Origin: Pseudoponticoccus marisrubri
GTDB taxonomy: Bacteria > Pseudomonadota > Alphaproteobacteria > Rhodobacterales > Rhodobacteraceae
NCBI RefSeq assembly: GCF_001482405.1
Contig: NZ_LPXO01000004.1
Span: 62,001 to 126,000 of the forward strand
Length of the DNA: 64,000 bases
Direction of reading: 5' to 3'
Shown here: positions 18,925-27,452 of the stretch, in pieces
Layout: each line of letters starts with the position of its first letter
Position numbering within the stretch: position 1 is the first letter of the stretch
Made by a program: the position numbers and the translations under genes
Notes under the pieces: model-generated
Databases searched by the model: none
What the model saw: the letters and a program-made list of their open reading frames with translations, nothing else
What the model was told of the DNA's origin: nothing

Positions 18925-20400
18925 ATGCCGATCCCCGTCGAGACCTTTCACCTGGATCCCCGCGCGCCCGGTACGTTGCAGGCCCGCATCCAGCAGGTCG
19001 TGGCCGAGGGCATCCTGTCGGGCCGCTTCCGCCCGGGCGAAAAGCTGCCCTCGTCGCGCCGGCTGGCCAGCCATCTCGGCGTCAGCCGCATCACCGTGAC
19101 GCTGGCCTATACCGAGCTGCAGGCCAATGACTACCTGACCTCGCGCGGGCGCTCGGGCTATTTCGTCAGCGACAACGCCCCGGCGCCACCCGATTTCGGG
19201 CAGCGCGCCCAGCGGCAGGACAAGGTCGACTGGGGTGCCGCGCTGGCCCGTCGCGCGCAGGCCGAGACCCCCTTCGACATGGACCGGCCGCCGGACTGGG
19301 CGGCCTATCGCTATCCGTTCATCTACGGGCAGGCCGATCGCAGCCTGTTCGACCATGCCAACTGGCGGCTCTGCGCCATGCAGGCGCTGGGGGCCCGCGA
19401 TTTCGACGCGCTGACGCAGGACCAGTTCGATGGCGACGACCCCGAGCTGGTGAGCTTTCTGGTGCGGCACACGCTGCCCCGGCGCGGCGTGCATGTCACG
19501 CCGGACGAGGTGCTGATCACCATGGGGGCGCAGAACGCGCTCTGGCTGGCGGCGCAGCTGCTGGCCGCGGGGCGGGCCGTGGCGGTCGAGGATCCCGGCT
19601 ACCCGGCGCTGCGCCAGCTGCTGGCGCAGACCGGCAGCCGCGTCACGCCGCTGCCGGTGGATGCCGACGGGCTGTCTCCGCAGGCGATTCCCGGGGGGAC
19701 GTCCGTGATCTTTGCCACGCCGAGCCACCATTGCCCGACCTCGGCCATCCTGCCGCGCGCCCGGCGCGAGGCGCTGCTGGCGCGGGCGGCGGCGCTGGAT
19801 GCGCTGGTGGTCGAGGATGATTACGAGTTCGAGATGTCGGCGCTGGACCCGCCCAGCCCGGCGCTGAAAAGCCTCGATACCGAGGGGCGGGTGATCTATG
19901 TGGGCAGCTTTTCCAAGTCGCTCTTCCCGGGGCTGCGGCTGGGCTATCTCGTGGGGGCGGCGCCCTTCATCCGCGAGGCGCGCAGCCTGCGGGCCTCGGT
20001 GCTGCGCCACCCGCCCGGGCATATCCAGCGCACCGCCGCCTATTTCCTCAAGCTGGGCCATTACGACGCGCTGGTGCGCCGGATCGGCAAGGCGCTGGCC
20101 GAGCGGCGCGCCGCCATGGCCGAGGCCGTGGCGCGCCACGGGCTGGAGGTGGCGGGCACGCAGGGGCAGGGCGGATCTTGCCTGTGGATGCAGGCGCCGC
20201 CCGGCACGGATACCGGCGCGATGGCGCTGCGGTTGCGCCGGGACAGCGTGCTGATCGAGCCCGGCGCGCCCTTCTTTGCCGGCCCCGAGGTGCCGCGGCA
20301 TTTCTACCGGCTGGGCTATTCCTCGATCCCGGCGGCGCGGATCGACGAAGGCATCGCGCGGATCGCGGCGGCGCTTGCGCCCGGCCAAGCGGGCGGATAA
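18925..20400 (+). CDS. MocR/PdxR-type GntR transcriptional regulator with aminotransferase domain
   Basis: 491 residues. An N-terminal GntR winged helix at about 15-80 (GRFRPGEKLPSSRRLASHLGVSR, then VTLAYTELQANDYLTSRGRSGYFV) is fused to a fold-type I aminotransferase-like domain at about 120-490. The PLP-anchoring Lys331 in YVGSFSKSLFPGLRLGYLVG is intact, as are EDPGYPALR and EDDYEFEM. MocR proteins sense PLP or PLP-amino-acid adducts and usually control a divergent or adjacent gene; no vitamin B6 gene is next to it, so its target is unknown. Confidence 0.92.
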   Translation: MPIPVETFHLDPRAPGTLQARIQQVVAEGILSGRFRPGEKLPSSRRLASHLGVSRITVTLAYTELQANDYLTSRGRSGYFVSDNAPAPPDFGQRAQRQDKVDWGAALARRAQAETPFDMDRPPDWAAYRYPFIYGQADRSLFDHANWRLCAMQALGARDFDALTQDQFDGDDPELVSFLVRHTLPRRGVHVTPDEVLITMGAQNALWLAAQLLAAGRAVAVEDPGYPALRQLLAQTGSRVTPLPVDADGLSPQAIPGGTSVIFATPSHHCPTSAILPRARREALLARAAALDALVVEDDYEFEMSALDPPSPALKSLDTEGRVIYVGSFSKSLFPGLRLGYLVGAAPFIREARSLRASVLRHPPGHIQRTAAYFLKLGHYDALVRRIGKALAERRAAMAEAVARHGLEVAGTQGQGGSCLWMQAPPGTDTGAMALRLRRDSVLIEPGAPFFAGPEVPRHFYRLGYSSIPAARIDEGIARIAAALAPGQAGG

Positions 20401-20401
20401 T
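20374..20401 (+). promoter_or_regulatory. putative ribF promoter overlapping the mocR stop
   Basis: GATAAT (20396-20401) is a near-consensus -10 that includes the mocR stop codon. A TTGCG-type -35 lies 15-16 bases upstream. The ribF ATG is nine bases after the -10 and has no ribosome site, so transcription could start at or near the ATG. Confidence 0.35.
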
Positions 20402-20410
20402 CCCCGCCCC

Positions 20411-21343
20411 ATGCGGATCGTGCGAGATTATCAGTTCACCCGTCCCGAGGACCGCGGCGCCAGCGCCGCGATCGGCAATTTCGACGGGGTGCATCGCGGC
20501 CACCGCGCGGTGATCGAGCTGGCACGCGACGCCGCGCCGGACGCGCCGCTGGGCGTGATGACCTTCGAGCCGCACCCGCGCGAGTTCTTTGCCCCCGACG
20601 CGCCGCCCTTTCGCCTGATGGGCGCCGAGGCGCGTGCCGCGCGGCTGGAAAAGCTGGGCGTCGACCGGCTCTACCAGCTGAACTTCAACACCGCGCTGGC
20701 CTCGCTCAGCCCGCGCGCCTTTTGCGAGCGGGTGATCCGCGACGGGCTGGGCCTGCGGCACGTGGTGGTGGGGTCGGATTTCTGCTTCGGCAAGGGCCGC
20801 ACCGGCACGGTGGCCGACCTGCAGGGTTTCGGCGCCGAGATGGGCTTTGGCGTGACCGTCGCGCCGCTGATGAAGACAGGCGGCGTGCAGGTCTCCTCGA
20901 CCGCGATCCGCCGCGCGCTGAGCGAGGGCCGGCCCCGTGACGCCGCCGAGCTGCTGGGCCATTGGCACCGGATCGAGGGGCCGGTGGTGGGCGGCGAGCA
21001 GCGCGGCCGGGTTCTGGGCTATCCCACCGCCAACATGTCGATCGACGGGCTGCACAAGCCGCGCTTCGGCGTCTATGCCGTGCTTGTCGACGTCAAGACC
21101 GGGCCGCTGAAGGGCAGCTATCACGGCGCGGCCAGCGTCGGCGTGCGGCCCATGTTCGGCGAGAACCGCCCCAATATCGAGACCTTCCTGTTTGATTTCA
21201 CCGGCGACATCTACGGCGAGACCCTGTCCGTCGCGCTGGTGGAATTCCTGCGCCCGGAAGAGAGTTTCGACGGGGTCGAGGCGCTGGTCGCCCAGATGGA
21301 CCGCGACTGTGCCCGCGCGCGGCAGATCCTGGACACGGCATGA
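20411..21343 (+). CDS. ribF: bifunctional riboflavin kinase / FAD synthetase
   Basis: 310 residues. Makes FMN from riboflavin and then FAD. The N-terminal adenylyltransferase domain has IGNFDGVHRGHRAV (the HxGH-like site), FEPHPREFF, VVGSDFCFGKGRTG and STAIRRAL. The C-terminal kinase domain has GRVLGYPTANM, GVYAV, ASVGVRPMFGENRPNIETFLFDF and the VALVEFLRPEESFDG end. Length is typical. The stop overlaps the next gene by four bases (ATGA), so ribF, the YcgN-like gene and the threonine aldolase gene form one coupled unit. Confidence 0.95.
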   Translation: MRIVRDYQFTRPEDRGASAAIGNFDGVHRGHRAVIELARDAAPDAPLGVMTFEPHPREFFAPDAPPFRLMGAEARAARLEKLGVDRLYQLNFNTALASLSPRAFCERVIRDGLGLRHVVVGSDFCFGKGRTGTVADLQGFGAEMGFGVTVAPLMKTGGVQVSSTAIRRALSEGRPRDAAELLGHWHRIEGPVVGGEQRGRVLGYPTANMSIDGLHKPRFGVYAVLVDVKTGPLKGSYHGAASVGVRPMFGENRPNIETFLFDFTGDIYGETLSVALVEFLRPEESFDGVEALVAQMDRDCARARQILDTA

Positions 21344-21810
21344 GCGATCCGATCGACCGCGCCGGGCTGGCGCCGCGTTTCTGGGAGCGCAAGCCCCTGC
21401 GCCAGATGTCCTCGCGCGAGTGGGAGGCGCTCTGCGACGGCTGCGGCAAGTGCTGCCTGAACAAGCTCGAGGACGAGGAGACCGGCGAGGTGGCGCTGAC
21501 CCGCGTGGCCTGCCGGCTGTTCGACGACACCACCTGCCGCTGCGCCCAATACGAGATCCGGCACCAGTTCGTGCCGGAATGCATCGTGCTGACGCCGGGC
21601 AACATCGCGTCGCATGCCTACTGGATGCCGGAAACCTGCGCCTACCGGCTGCTCTACGAGGGCCGGCCGCTCTACGACTGGCATCCGCTGATCTCGGGCC
21701 GCGCCGAAAGCGTGCACGAGGCCGGCGTCTCGATGCAGGACCGCACCGTGCCCGAGTTCGAGATCGCCGAAGACGACTGGGAAGATCACATCATCGAGGA
21801 GCCGACCTGA
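21340..21810 (+). CDS. YcgN/UPF0260 family cysteine-cluster protein
   Basis: 156 residues. The family cysteine cluster is complete: CDGCGKCCLNKL near residue 32, then TRVACRLFDDTTCRCAQYEIR, VPECIVLTP and PETCAYRLLYEGRPLYDWHPL. The pattern suggests a bound metal or iron-sulfur centre in a small cytosolic protein, but no reaction is established. It is coupled to ribF by a four-base overlap and to the downstream aldolase by a TGATG junction. Confidence 0.9.
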   Translation: MSDPIDRAGLAPRFWERKPLRQMSSREWEALCDGCGKCCLNKLEDEETGEVALTRVACRLFDDTTCRCAQYEIRHQFVPECIVLTPGNIASHAYWMPETCAYRLLYEGRPLYDWHPLISGRAESVHEAGVSMQDRTVPEFEIAEDDWEDHIIEEPT

Positions 21811-22853
21811 TGCATTTCGCCTCCGACAATGGCGGGCCGTGCCCGCCGCAGATCCTGCAGGCGCTGGCCGAGGCCAATAGCGGCTATGCGCCGGCCTACG
21901 GCGCCGACGCGGTCACGCAGGCCGCCACCGATCACCTGCGCCGCCTGTTCGAGGCGCCGCAGGCCGCGGTCTATTTCGTGCCCACCGGCACGGCGGCGAA
22001 TGCGTTGGCGCTGGCGACGCTCGTCCAGCCCTTCCAGACGGTCTATTGCACCCCGATGGCGCATATCCGCGAGGACGAGTGCAACGCGCCGGAATTCTAT
22101 ACCGGCGGGGCGCCCCTGACGCTGGTGCCCGGCAGTGACCGCATGACGCCCGAGGCGCTGCGGCAGAGCATGGGCGCGCCGGGCCGCCGCGCGGTGCACC
22201 ATGCCCAGCACGGGGCGCTGTCGCTGACCAACGTGGCCGAGATGGGCAATGTCTACACGGTGGACGAGATCGCCGCGCTCTGCGCCGTGGCGCGCGAGGC
22301 AGACATGCCCGTGCACCTTGACGGGGCGCGCTTTGCCAATGCCTGTGTCCGGCTGGGCTGTACCCCGGCCGAGATGACCTGGCGCGCGGGCGTCGACGTG
22401 GCGGTGTTCGGCGGCACCAAGAATGGCTGCCTCGGCGTCGAGGCGGTGATCCTGTTCGACTCCGAACGCGCCTGGGAGTTCGAGCTGCGCCGCAAGCGCG
22501 CCGGGCATCTCTTCTCGAAATACCGCTACCTCTCGGCGCAGATGATGGGCTACCTGCAGGACGACCTGTGGCGCGACCTGGCCGGGCAGGCCAATGCGCG
22601 TTGCGATGCGCTGGCGCAGGGGCTGGAGCGGCTGGGCGTCGAGATCGTGAACCCGACCTTCGCCAACATGCTGTTCATCCGCCTGCCGCGTCGCGTGCAC
22701 ACGGCCGTGATGGCGCGCGGGGCGGTCTATCACCTCTGGGAGGGGGCCGAGGGCCCGGCCGACGAGGTCGTGACCGGGCGACTTGTCTGCGACTGGTCGG
22801 TCAGCGAAGAGGCCGTGGCGGGCTTCCTGCAGGCGGTGGAATCCGAACTGTGA
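21810..22853 (+). CDS. ltaE: low-specificity L-threonine aldolase
   Basis: 347 residues, PLP-dependent, cleaving L-threonine or L-allo-threonine to glycine and acetaldehyde. It starts with MHFASDNGGPCPPQIL, close to the usual FRSDTVT-type opening, and has YFVPTGTAANALAL, HIREDECNAPEFYTGG, VHLDGARFANA and the PLP Lys204 in VFGGTKNGCLG. It starts on the stop of the YcgN-like gene (TGATG), so the earlier open frame is not used. Confidence 0.9.
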   Translation: MHFASDNGGPCPPQILQALAEANSGYAPAYGADAVTQAATDHLRRLFEAPQAAVYFVPTGTAANALALATLVQPFQTVYCTPMAHIREDECNAPEFYTGGAPLTLVPGSDRMTPEALRQSMGAPGRRAVHHAQHGALSLTNVAEMGNVYTVDEIAALCAVAREADMPVHLDGARFANACVRLGCTPAEMTWRAGVDVAVFGGTKNGCLGVEAVILFDSERAWEFELRRKRAGHLFSKYRYLSAQMMGYLQDDLWRDLAGQANARCDALAQGLERLGVEIVNPTFANMLFIRLPRRVHTAVMARGAVYHLWEGAEGPADEVVTGRLVCDWSVSEEAVAGFLQAVESEL

Positions 22854-22894
22854 CGGCCTGAGAGGTCGGGGCGTGGGCGCGTGCACGAAAGCGC

Positions 22895-22923
22895 TTCGCG
22901 CCCGGGCCTGCCTGCGCTAGGCT
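22895..22923 (+). promoter_or_regulatory. putative promoter of the DsbA-fold isomerase gene
   Basis: TTCGCG (22895-22900), 17 bases, TAGGCT (22918-22923), the same -10 as in front of mocR. The ATG is 27 bases further on and has its own GAGGG ribosome site. Confidence 0.4.
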
Positions 22924-22950
22924 GGAGTCGTTGCGTCAGGCGAGGGCGGC

Positions 22951-23547
22951 ATGGCATCGATCAATTTCTGGTTCTCCATCGGCAGCACCTACAGCTATCT
23001 CACGGTGATGCGCCTGCCCGCGGTGGCCGAGGCGCAGGGCATCGAGATCGGCTGGCGACCCTTCGACGTGCGCCGCATCATGAAGGCGCAGAACAACACG
23101 CCTTTCGTCGGCAAGCCCGAAAAGACCGCCTATATGTGGCGCGACATCGAACGCCGCGCGGCCGGGTACGGGATCGAGGCGGCACTGCCCGCGCCCTATC
23201 CGATCGCGAATCTCGCGCTCGCCAACCAGGTGGCGCTGCTGGGCCTGCGCGAGGGCTGGGGCGTCGATTACGTGCAGGCCACCTATCGCCGCTGGTTCCA
23301 GGACGGCCAGCCGGCCGGCGAGGCGCCGAACCTGCCGGACAGCCTGCGCGAGATCGGGCAGGATCCCGACGCGGTGCTGGCCCGGGCCGAAAGCCCCGAG
23401 ATCGTCGCCGCGCTGGAGGCCGAGACCGAGACGGCCCGCGACCTCGGCATCTTCGGCGCGCCGAGCTTTGTCGTTGGGCACGAGCTGTTCTGGGGGGATG
23501 ACCGGCTGGAGGATGCCATCGGCTGGCTGCGCCGCCACCGGCTCTAG
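22951..23547 (+). CDS. 2-hydroxychromene-2-carboxylate isomerase / DsbA-family protein
   Basis: 198 residues, thioredoxin-like kappa-GST fold. Characteristic features are the opening INFWFSIGSTYSYLTVMRLP (Ser in place of the DsbA CxxC), GWRPFDVRRIMKAQNN, YMWRDIERRAAGYGI, LALANQVALLGLREGWG and the GAPSFVVGHELFWGDDRLE C terminus. Such enzymes use glutathione to isomerise aromatic breakdown products; no naphthalene pathway is nearby, so the true substrate is open. It converges with hspQ across a 31-base gap. Confidence 0.88.
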   Translation: MASINFWFSIGSTYSYLTVMRLPAVAEAQGIEIGWRPFDVRRIMKAQNNTPFVGKPEKTAYMWRDIERRAAGYGIEAALPAPYPIANLALANQVALLGLREGWGVDYVQATYRRWFQDGQPAGEAPNLPDSLREIGQDPDAVLARAESPEIVAALEAETETARDLGIFGAPSFVVGHELFWGDDRLEDAIGWLRRHRL

Positions 23548-23578
23548 GGCGCGGCCCGCAGGCGGGGCCGGCGCCGGA

Positions 23579-23905
23579 TCAGTTCAGCTGGAAATGCAGC
23601 TCGTAGCTGCCATCCTGAAAGGCGCCGAACAGGTCGGGGATGTCGGGATGATCCACCGGCTCGCCGGAGTAGTCGGCCACCAGGTTCTGCTCGGACACGT
23701 AGGCCACGTAGAAGCTCTGGTCGTTTTCGGCGAGCAGGTGGTAGAAGGGCTGTTCCTTGACGGGACGCGAGTCCTCGGGGATCGCCTCGTACCATTCCTC
23801 GGTATTGCTGAATTCCGGATCAACGTCGAAGACCACACCCCGGAAGGGATGCTTGCGGTGCCGGACGACCTGACCCAGGTGATATTTTGCGCGCTGTCGT
23901 AGCAT
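23579..23905 (-). CDS. hspQ: heat shock protein HspQ
   Basis: 108 residues, matching HspQ/YccV: AKYHLGQVVRHRKHPFRGVVFDVDPEFSNTEEWY, PFYHLLAENDQSFYVAYVSEQNL and DLFGAFQDGSYELHFQLN. In enterobacteria HspQ is a heat-induced protein that binds hemimethylated DNA and enhances Lon protease. The start at 23905 follows AGAGGTG and matches the family; the frame extends upstream without support. The 226-base divergent region to the lipoprotein gene contains no heat-shock promoter I would stand behind. Confidence 0.92.
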   Translation of the reverse strand: MLRQRAKYHLGQVVRHRKHPFRGVVFDVDPEFSNTEEWYEAIPEDSRPVKEQPFYHLLAENDQSFYVAYVSEQNLVADYSGEPVDHPDIPDLFGAFQDGSYELHFQLN

Positions 23906-24131
23906 GGTGCACCTCTTTAGATCCGTTCTACCGTCAATTTGCATCGAATGTCCAACTTTTGCCCCCGAAACGGGGAGAAACACTCTGTGAAGGGCCATCC
24001 AACAGTGGCCTTGTCACGTGGCGACGCCGGCGGAAAGGCGCAAGGCCGGTTGCTGCAGGAAATGTGATTTTCTCCATATGCGCAATCGGGTAAACTGGCG
24101 CCAAACAATAAGCCGATAACGCGAGGGGCAG

Positions 24132-24725
24132 ATGAGCAAGTGGCTTCGCGCAATGGTGATTCTGGCGCTCGTCGCCTCCTGCGGGGGCGGTGGGCCGGGT
24201 CAGGCACCGCGCAATCTCGACAATGCCTGTTCGATCCTCGAACAGCGTCCGACCTATTACCGGGCCTTCCGCGCGACCGAGCGCAAATGGGGCGTGCCCG
24301 TCCACGTCCAGATGGCCACGATCTACCAGGAAAGCAAGTTCATCTCGGATGCGCGCACGCCGCTGCGCTTCAAGCTGGGGGTGATCCCGATGGGCCGGCA
24401 GAGCTCGGCCTTCGGCTACAGCCAGGCGCTGGACGGCACCTGGGACGAGTACCTGGAAGACCAGAATAAGGGCCCGCGCACGCGCCGCGACGACATCCGT
24501 GACGCCACGGATTTCATGGGCTGGTACATGAACGACACCAAGGAACAGCTGGGCATCCCGCTCTGGGACGCGCGCCGGCAGTATCTTGCCTATCACGAGG
24601 GCCGCACCGGCTATCGCCGTGGCAGCTACAATGCCAAGTCCTGGCTGATGCGCGTGGCGGCCGAGGTCGGCGAACGCTCGCGGGTCTACCAGGCGCAGCT
24701 GGCCAATTGCCGCGCGGCGCGCTGA
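24132..24725 (+). CDS. lipoprotein lytic transglycosylase (SLT domain)
   Basis: 197 residues. A lipoprotein signal (MSKWLRAMVILALVASC, lipobox LVASC) is followed by a glycine linker and a compact SLT domain. The probable catalytic Glu is in VHVQMATIYQESKFISDARTP; SAFGYSQALDGTW, DATDFMGWYM and YLAYHEGRTGYRRGSY complete the family pattern. It is expected at the outer membrane, acting on peptidoglycan. A GAGGGG site precedes the ATG. It is convergent with yggS. Confidence 0.88.
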   Translation: MSKWLRAMVILALVASCGGGGPGQAPRNLDNACSILEQRPTYYRAFRATERKWGVPVHVQMATIYQESKFISDARTPLRFKLGVIPMGRQSSAFGYSQALDGTWDEYLEDQNKGPRTRRDDIRDATDFMGWYMNDTKEQLGIPLWDARRQYLAYHEGRTGYRRGSYNAKSWLMRVAAEVGERSRVYQAQLANCRAAR

Positions 24726-24746
24726 GCTGACCGCAGGGCAGCCGCG

Positions 24747-25400
24747 TCAGTCGTAGACGCGGTCGCCAAAAATGGCCGAGCCGACGCGCACATGGGTGGC
24801 GCCGAAGGCGATGGCCTGCTCGAAATCACCGCTCATCCCCATGGACAGGCCGGTCAGCCCGTTGCGGTTGGCGATCTTCTGCAGGAGCGCGAAATGCAGG
24901 GCAGGGGTCTCGTCCACCGGCGGGATGCACATCAGCCCCCGCAGCGGCAGGTCGAGGCCGCGGCACTCGGCAATGAAGGTATCCGCGTCCGCGGGCAGAA
25001 TGCCGACCTTCTGCTCCTCCTCGCCGGTATTCACCTGGATGAACAGCTCGGGGCAATGCCCGGTCTCATCGGCCAGCCGTGCCAGCGTGCGGGCCAGTTT
25101 CGGGCGATCGACCGAGTGGATCGCGTCGAACAGCTCCATCGCCTGGCGCGCCTTGTTGCTCTGCAGCGGGCCGATCAGGTGGACCGAGACATCCTCGTAG
25201 CGCTCCTTGAAATCCGGCCACTTGCCGGCGGCCTCCTGCACGCGGTTCTCACCGAACAGGCGGTGGCCGGCCTCCAGCACGGCCTCGACCCGCTCCAGCG
25301 GCTGGATCTTGCTGACGGCGATCAGGGCGATCTCGTCGCGCGCGCGACCGGCCTCGGCACAGGCCCTGGACAGGCGGTCCTCGATCTCTTGCAGGCTCAT
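24747..25400 (-). CDS. yggS: YggS/PROSC-type pyridoxal phosphate homeostasis protein
   Basis: 217 residues, single-domain fold-type III PLP-binding protein. Lys31 in LIAVSKIQPLE binds PLP; FGENRVQEAAGKW, HLIGPLQSNKARQAM, VNTGEEEQKVGI, MCIPP, GLSMGMSGDFEQAIAFGATHVRVGSAIFG are all intact. It buffers PLP and affects amino-acid pools rather than catalysing a known reaction. The start at 25400 follows a strong GAGGAGGTGA site. Confidence 0.95.
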   Translation of the reverse strand: MSLQEIEDRLSRACAEAGRARDEIALIAVSKIQPLERVEAVLEAGHRLFGENRVQEAAGKWPDFKERYEDVSVHLIGPLQSNKARQAMELFDAIHSVDRPKLARTLARLADETGHCPELFIQVNTGEEEQKVGILPADADTFIAECRGLDLPLRGLMCIPPVDETPALHFALLQKIANRNGLTGLSMGMSGDFEQAIAFGATHVRVGSAIFGDRVYD

Positions 25401-25440
25401 GGTGTCACCTCCTCGACAGGGTGCTACAAACCCTTGCCCC

Positions 25441-25470
25441 AAAAGAAAAGAGCGGGCCGAAGCCCGCTCT
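25441..25470 (-). terminator. rho-independent terminator of the porin gene
   Basis: On the minus strand, a 9-bp perfect stem AGAGCGGGC/GCCCGCTCT with a TTCG tetraloop and a TTTCTTTT tail, 25 bases after the porin stop. It separates the highly expressed porin from yggS. Confidence 0.92.
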
Positions 25471-25494
25471 CTCGATGCCGGTTGGCAGCAGTCC

Positions 25495-26625
25495 TTAGAA
25501 GGACATTGCCAGACCCAGCGAGTAGGTGTCGATGCTCTTCGACAGACCACCGCCGGCCGGGGTGCTGTACTCGCTGTTGCCGTAGCCGAACTGGGCTTCC
25601 AGACCGCCGCCCAGGTCGTAGTTGACCGCCAGGCCGTAGCCCTCGGCTTCGAGGTCATCAACGCCCAGGAAGTCTTCGTACTTGCCGTAGTTCACGCCAA
25701 CGGTCAGCGCGTTCATGGTGTAGCCCAGAGCAAGGCCCAGGTGGGTCTCGGTCTCGTCGTTGGTGCCGGCCACGTCGGAGTACTGCGCTTCCGAGTAGTT
25801 CACGATGGCCTGCAGCCCATTGTCGAAGGTCGCGTCGAAGCTGACACCGATCACTTCCGAACGCACTGCCAGGGCCTGCCCGGCGAGCACGGCGGTGGCG
25901 AATGCACCGTCGTTGTCACCCGGGTTGTTGCCGAGATAGCCCGGAGTTGCGGCCACGAAGTTGACCGGGTCGGCAGGCGTGCCGTTGGCTGCCGCATTGG
26001 CTGCGGCCACGGCCGCACCGAAGGACGCGTTGGCTGCTGCCTGGTCGCCCGACTGGTAGCCGATGCCCATGCCGATGGTCGCGTTCGACACGTCGACCGA
26101 GTACTTCATACCGATGCCGTAGACCGGGTCGAAGGTGCCGGTGTCGTCGATTTCAGCCGACAGGTAGCCGGTGAAGGCGTCGAAGGTGTACGAAAAGGTC
26201 GCGATCTGACCGTCGTAGGAACCGTCGAGGCCGGCATTGCCGTTGTAGCCTGCGTGCTCGTGGTCGTCGGCGATGGCCGAACCGATGATGGCTTCGGTCA
26301 GGGCTGCGTCGAACGCGCCGTCGACGTCACCCATGTCCAGACGTGCGCCGCCGAATGCGACGAAATAGGTTTCACCGCCCTGGGTGGTGTTGCCGAATGC
26401 GCCGTTCTCATCGAGATCGACTTTTGCACCGAAGGTCAGGCCGTTGTCGGCTTCACCAGTCATGGTGAAGGTGACGTCGATGTCGGTGTGGAACTGGGTG
26501 GTTTCGTAGATGAAATCGCTGCCGCCAAGGATACCGATTTCTGCGGAGCCGGACAGAGCGATTTCTGCCGATGCTGCGCCTGCGGTGGCAACCAGTGCGG
26601 TGGTCGCGAACAGGATCTTTTTCAT
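25495..26625 (-). CDS. outer-membrane porin, Rhodobacter type
   Basis: 376 residues: a signal peptide (MKKILFATTALVATAGAASA), then an acidic, Gly/Asn-rich chain of alternating beta strands (EIALSGSAEIGILGG, AFGGARLDMGDVDGAF, GYGLAVNYDLGGGLEAQFGYG) and a C-terminal aromatic residue in SLGLAMSF, the outer-membrane insertion signal. It resembles the 16-stranded general porin of Rhodobacter capsulatus. A GAGGGAAA site precedes the ATG. Codon use is less GC-extreme than its neighbours, as for a highly expressed gene. The 279-base region upstream is AT-richer and should hold its promoter. Confidence 0.93.
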   Translation of the reverse strand: MKKILFATTALVATAGAASAEIALSGSAEIGILGGSDFIYETTQFHTDIDVTFTMTGEADNGLTFGAKVDLDENGAFGNTTQGGETYFVAFGGARLDMGDVDGAFDAALTEAIIGSAIADDHEHAGYNGNAGLDGSYDGQIATFSYTFDAFTGYLSAEIDDTGTFDPVYGIGMKYSVDVSNATIGMGIGYQSGDQAAANASFGAAVAAANAAANGTPADPVNFVAATPGYLGNNPGDNDGAFATAVLAGQALAVRSEVIGVSFDATFDNGLQAIVNYSEAQYSDVAGTNDETETHLGLALGYTMNALTVGVNYGKYEDFLGVDDLEAEGYGLAVNYDLGGGLEAQFGYGNSEYSTPAGGGLSKSIDTYSLGLAMSF

Positions 26626-26904
26626 TGTTTCCCTCATGTGTTCAAAGGCACTACCAAGCCGGCTGCCCGGCCTTGATGAAGCTTCTATGCGCTTCCGGGC
26701 CCGGCCTTTGCAAGACGTCGGCAAATGTGGCGCCCAACAAGCGTTTTTGTGATGCGCAATTGCCACAAGGATTTCGGCCCCCCGTGGCGCGGCCCGGCAA
26801 AGAGCATGCGAAACCCCCGGAATCGGGCCGGATTGACGGCTTGCCGCGCCCTGCACCCGCTTGTATTCAGGTCTGCGAACGAACCCTTGGTGGGAGTCCC
26901 GATC

Positions 26905-27411
26905 ATGCGCGCACCGCGAATCCTTCTGTGCACCGGTCTGACGGCCGTCCTGCTTGTCCAAAGCGGTTGCGGCGTGCTGGGTAGCCGGCAGAACCGTGCC
27001 CCGGTGGACACCCCGCCCGCCGAGGAGATCATGGACGATATCATCTACCAGGACCGGCGCCGCCCGCGCGGCACGATCTGGGACATCTTCCGGGCACGGC
27101 CCGATCAGGGTCAGGTCGGCGCAGTGAACAAGTATATCTGGAACGCCGCGCTCGAGACGCTGGATTTCCTGCCGGTCCAGTCGGTCGACCCGTTCACGGG
27201 GGTCATCACCACCGGCTTCGGCACGCCCCCGGGCGGTGGTCGGGCTTATCGCGCGACGATCTATGTCTCGGACCCGGCCCTGGATGCGCGTTCGCTCAAT
27301 GTCGCGCTGATGACCCGTGGCGGGCCGGCCCCGGCCGCCACCGTGCGCGCGGTCGAGGACGCCATCCTGACCCGCGCCCGCCAGCTGCGCCAGCAGGACA
27401 GCCGGCTTTGA
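26905..27411 (+). CDS. DUF3576 lipoprotein
   Basis: 168 residues: a lipoprotein signal ending LLVQSGCG, then a Pro-rich spacer and the DUF3576 core GAVNKYIWNAALETLDFLPVQSVDPFTGVITTGFG, AYRATIYVSDPALDARSLNVAL and a C-terminal VRAVEDAILTRARQLR helix. Function unknown; common in Alphaproteobacteria. I start at 26905, where GGGAG precedes the ATG and the lipobox is at the correct distance, not at the frame opening at 26725. Confidence 0.85.
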   Translation: MRAPRILLCTGLTAVLLVQSGCGVLGSRQNRAPVDTPPAEEIMDDIIYQDRRRPRGTIWDIFRARPDQGQVGAVNKYIWNAALETLDFLPVQSVDPFTGVITTGFGTPPGGGRAYRATIYVSDPALDARSLNVALMTRGGPAPAATVRAVEDAILTRARQLRQQDSRL

Positions 27412-27425
27412 TCCCAGCGTGGCAC

Positions 27426-27447
27426 GGCGCCTGAGCGGCGCCCCTTT
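27426..27447 (+). terminator. possible terminator between convergent DUF3576 and glycosyltransferase genes
   Basis: Perfect 6-bp stem GGCGCC/GGCGCC with a TGAGC loop and a short CCTTTG tail. The T tract is poor, so this is tentative. Confidence 0.35.
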
Positions 27448-27452
27448 GCTGC

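Noticed and set aside
23548-23578. Bidirectional terminator between the DsbA-fold isomerase and hspQ genes
   Set aside because: GC-rich partial palindromes occur but there is no T tract on either strand.
23906-24131. Heat-shock (RpoH) promoter for hspQ
   Set aside because: A CTTCAC...CCCCGTTT pair exists on the minus strand but spacing is about 11 bases and both hexamers are imperfect.
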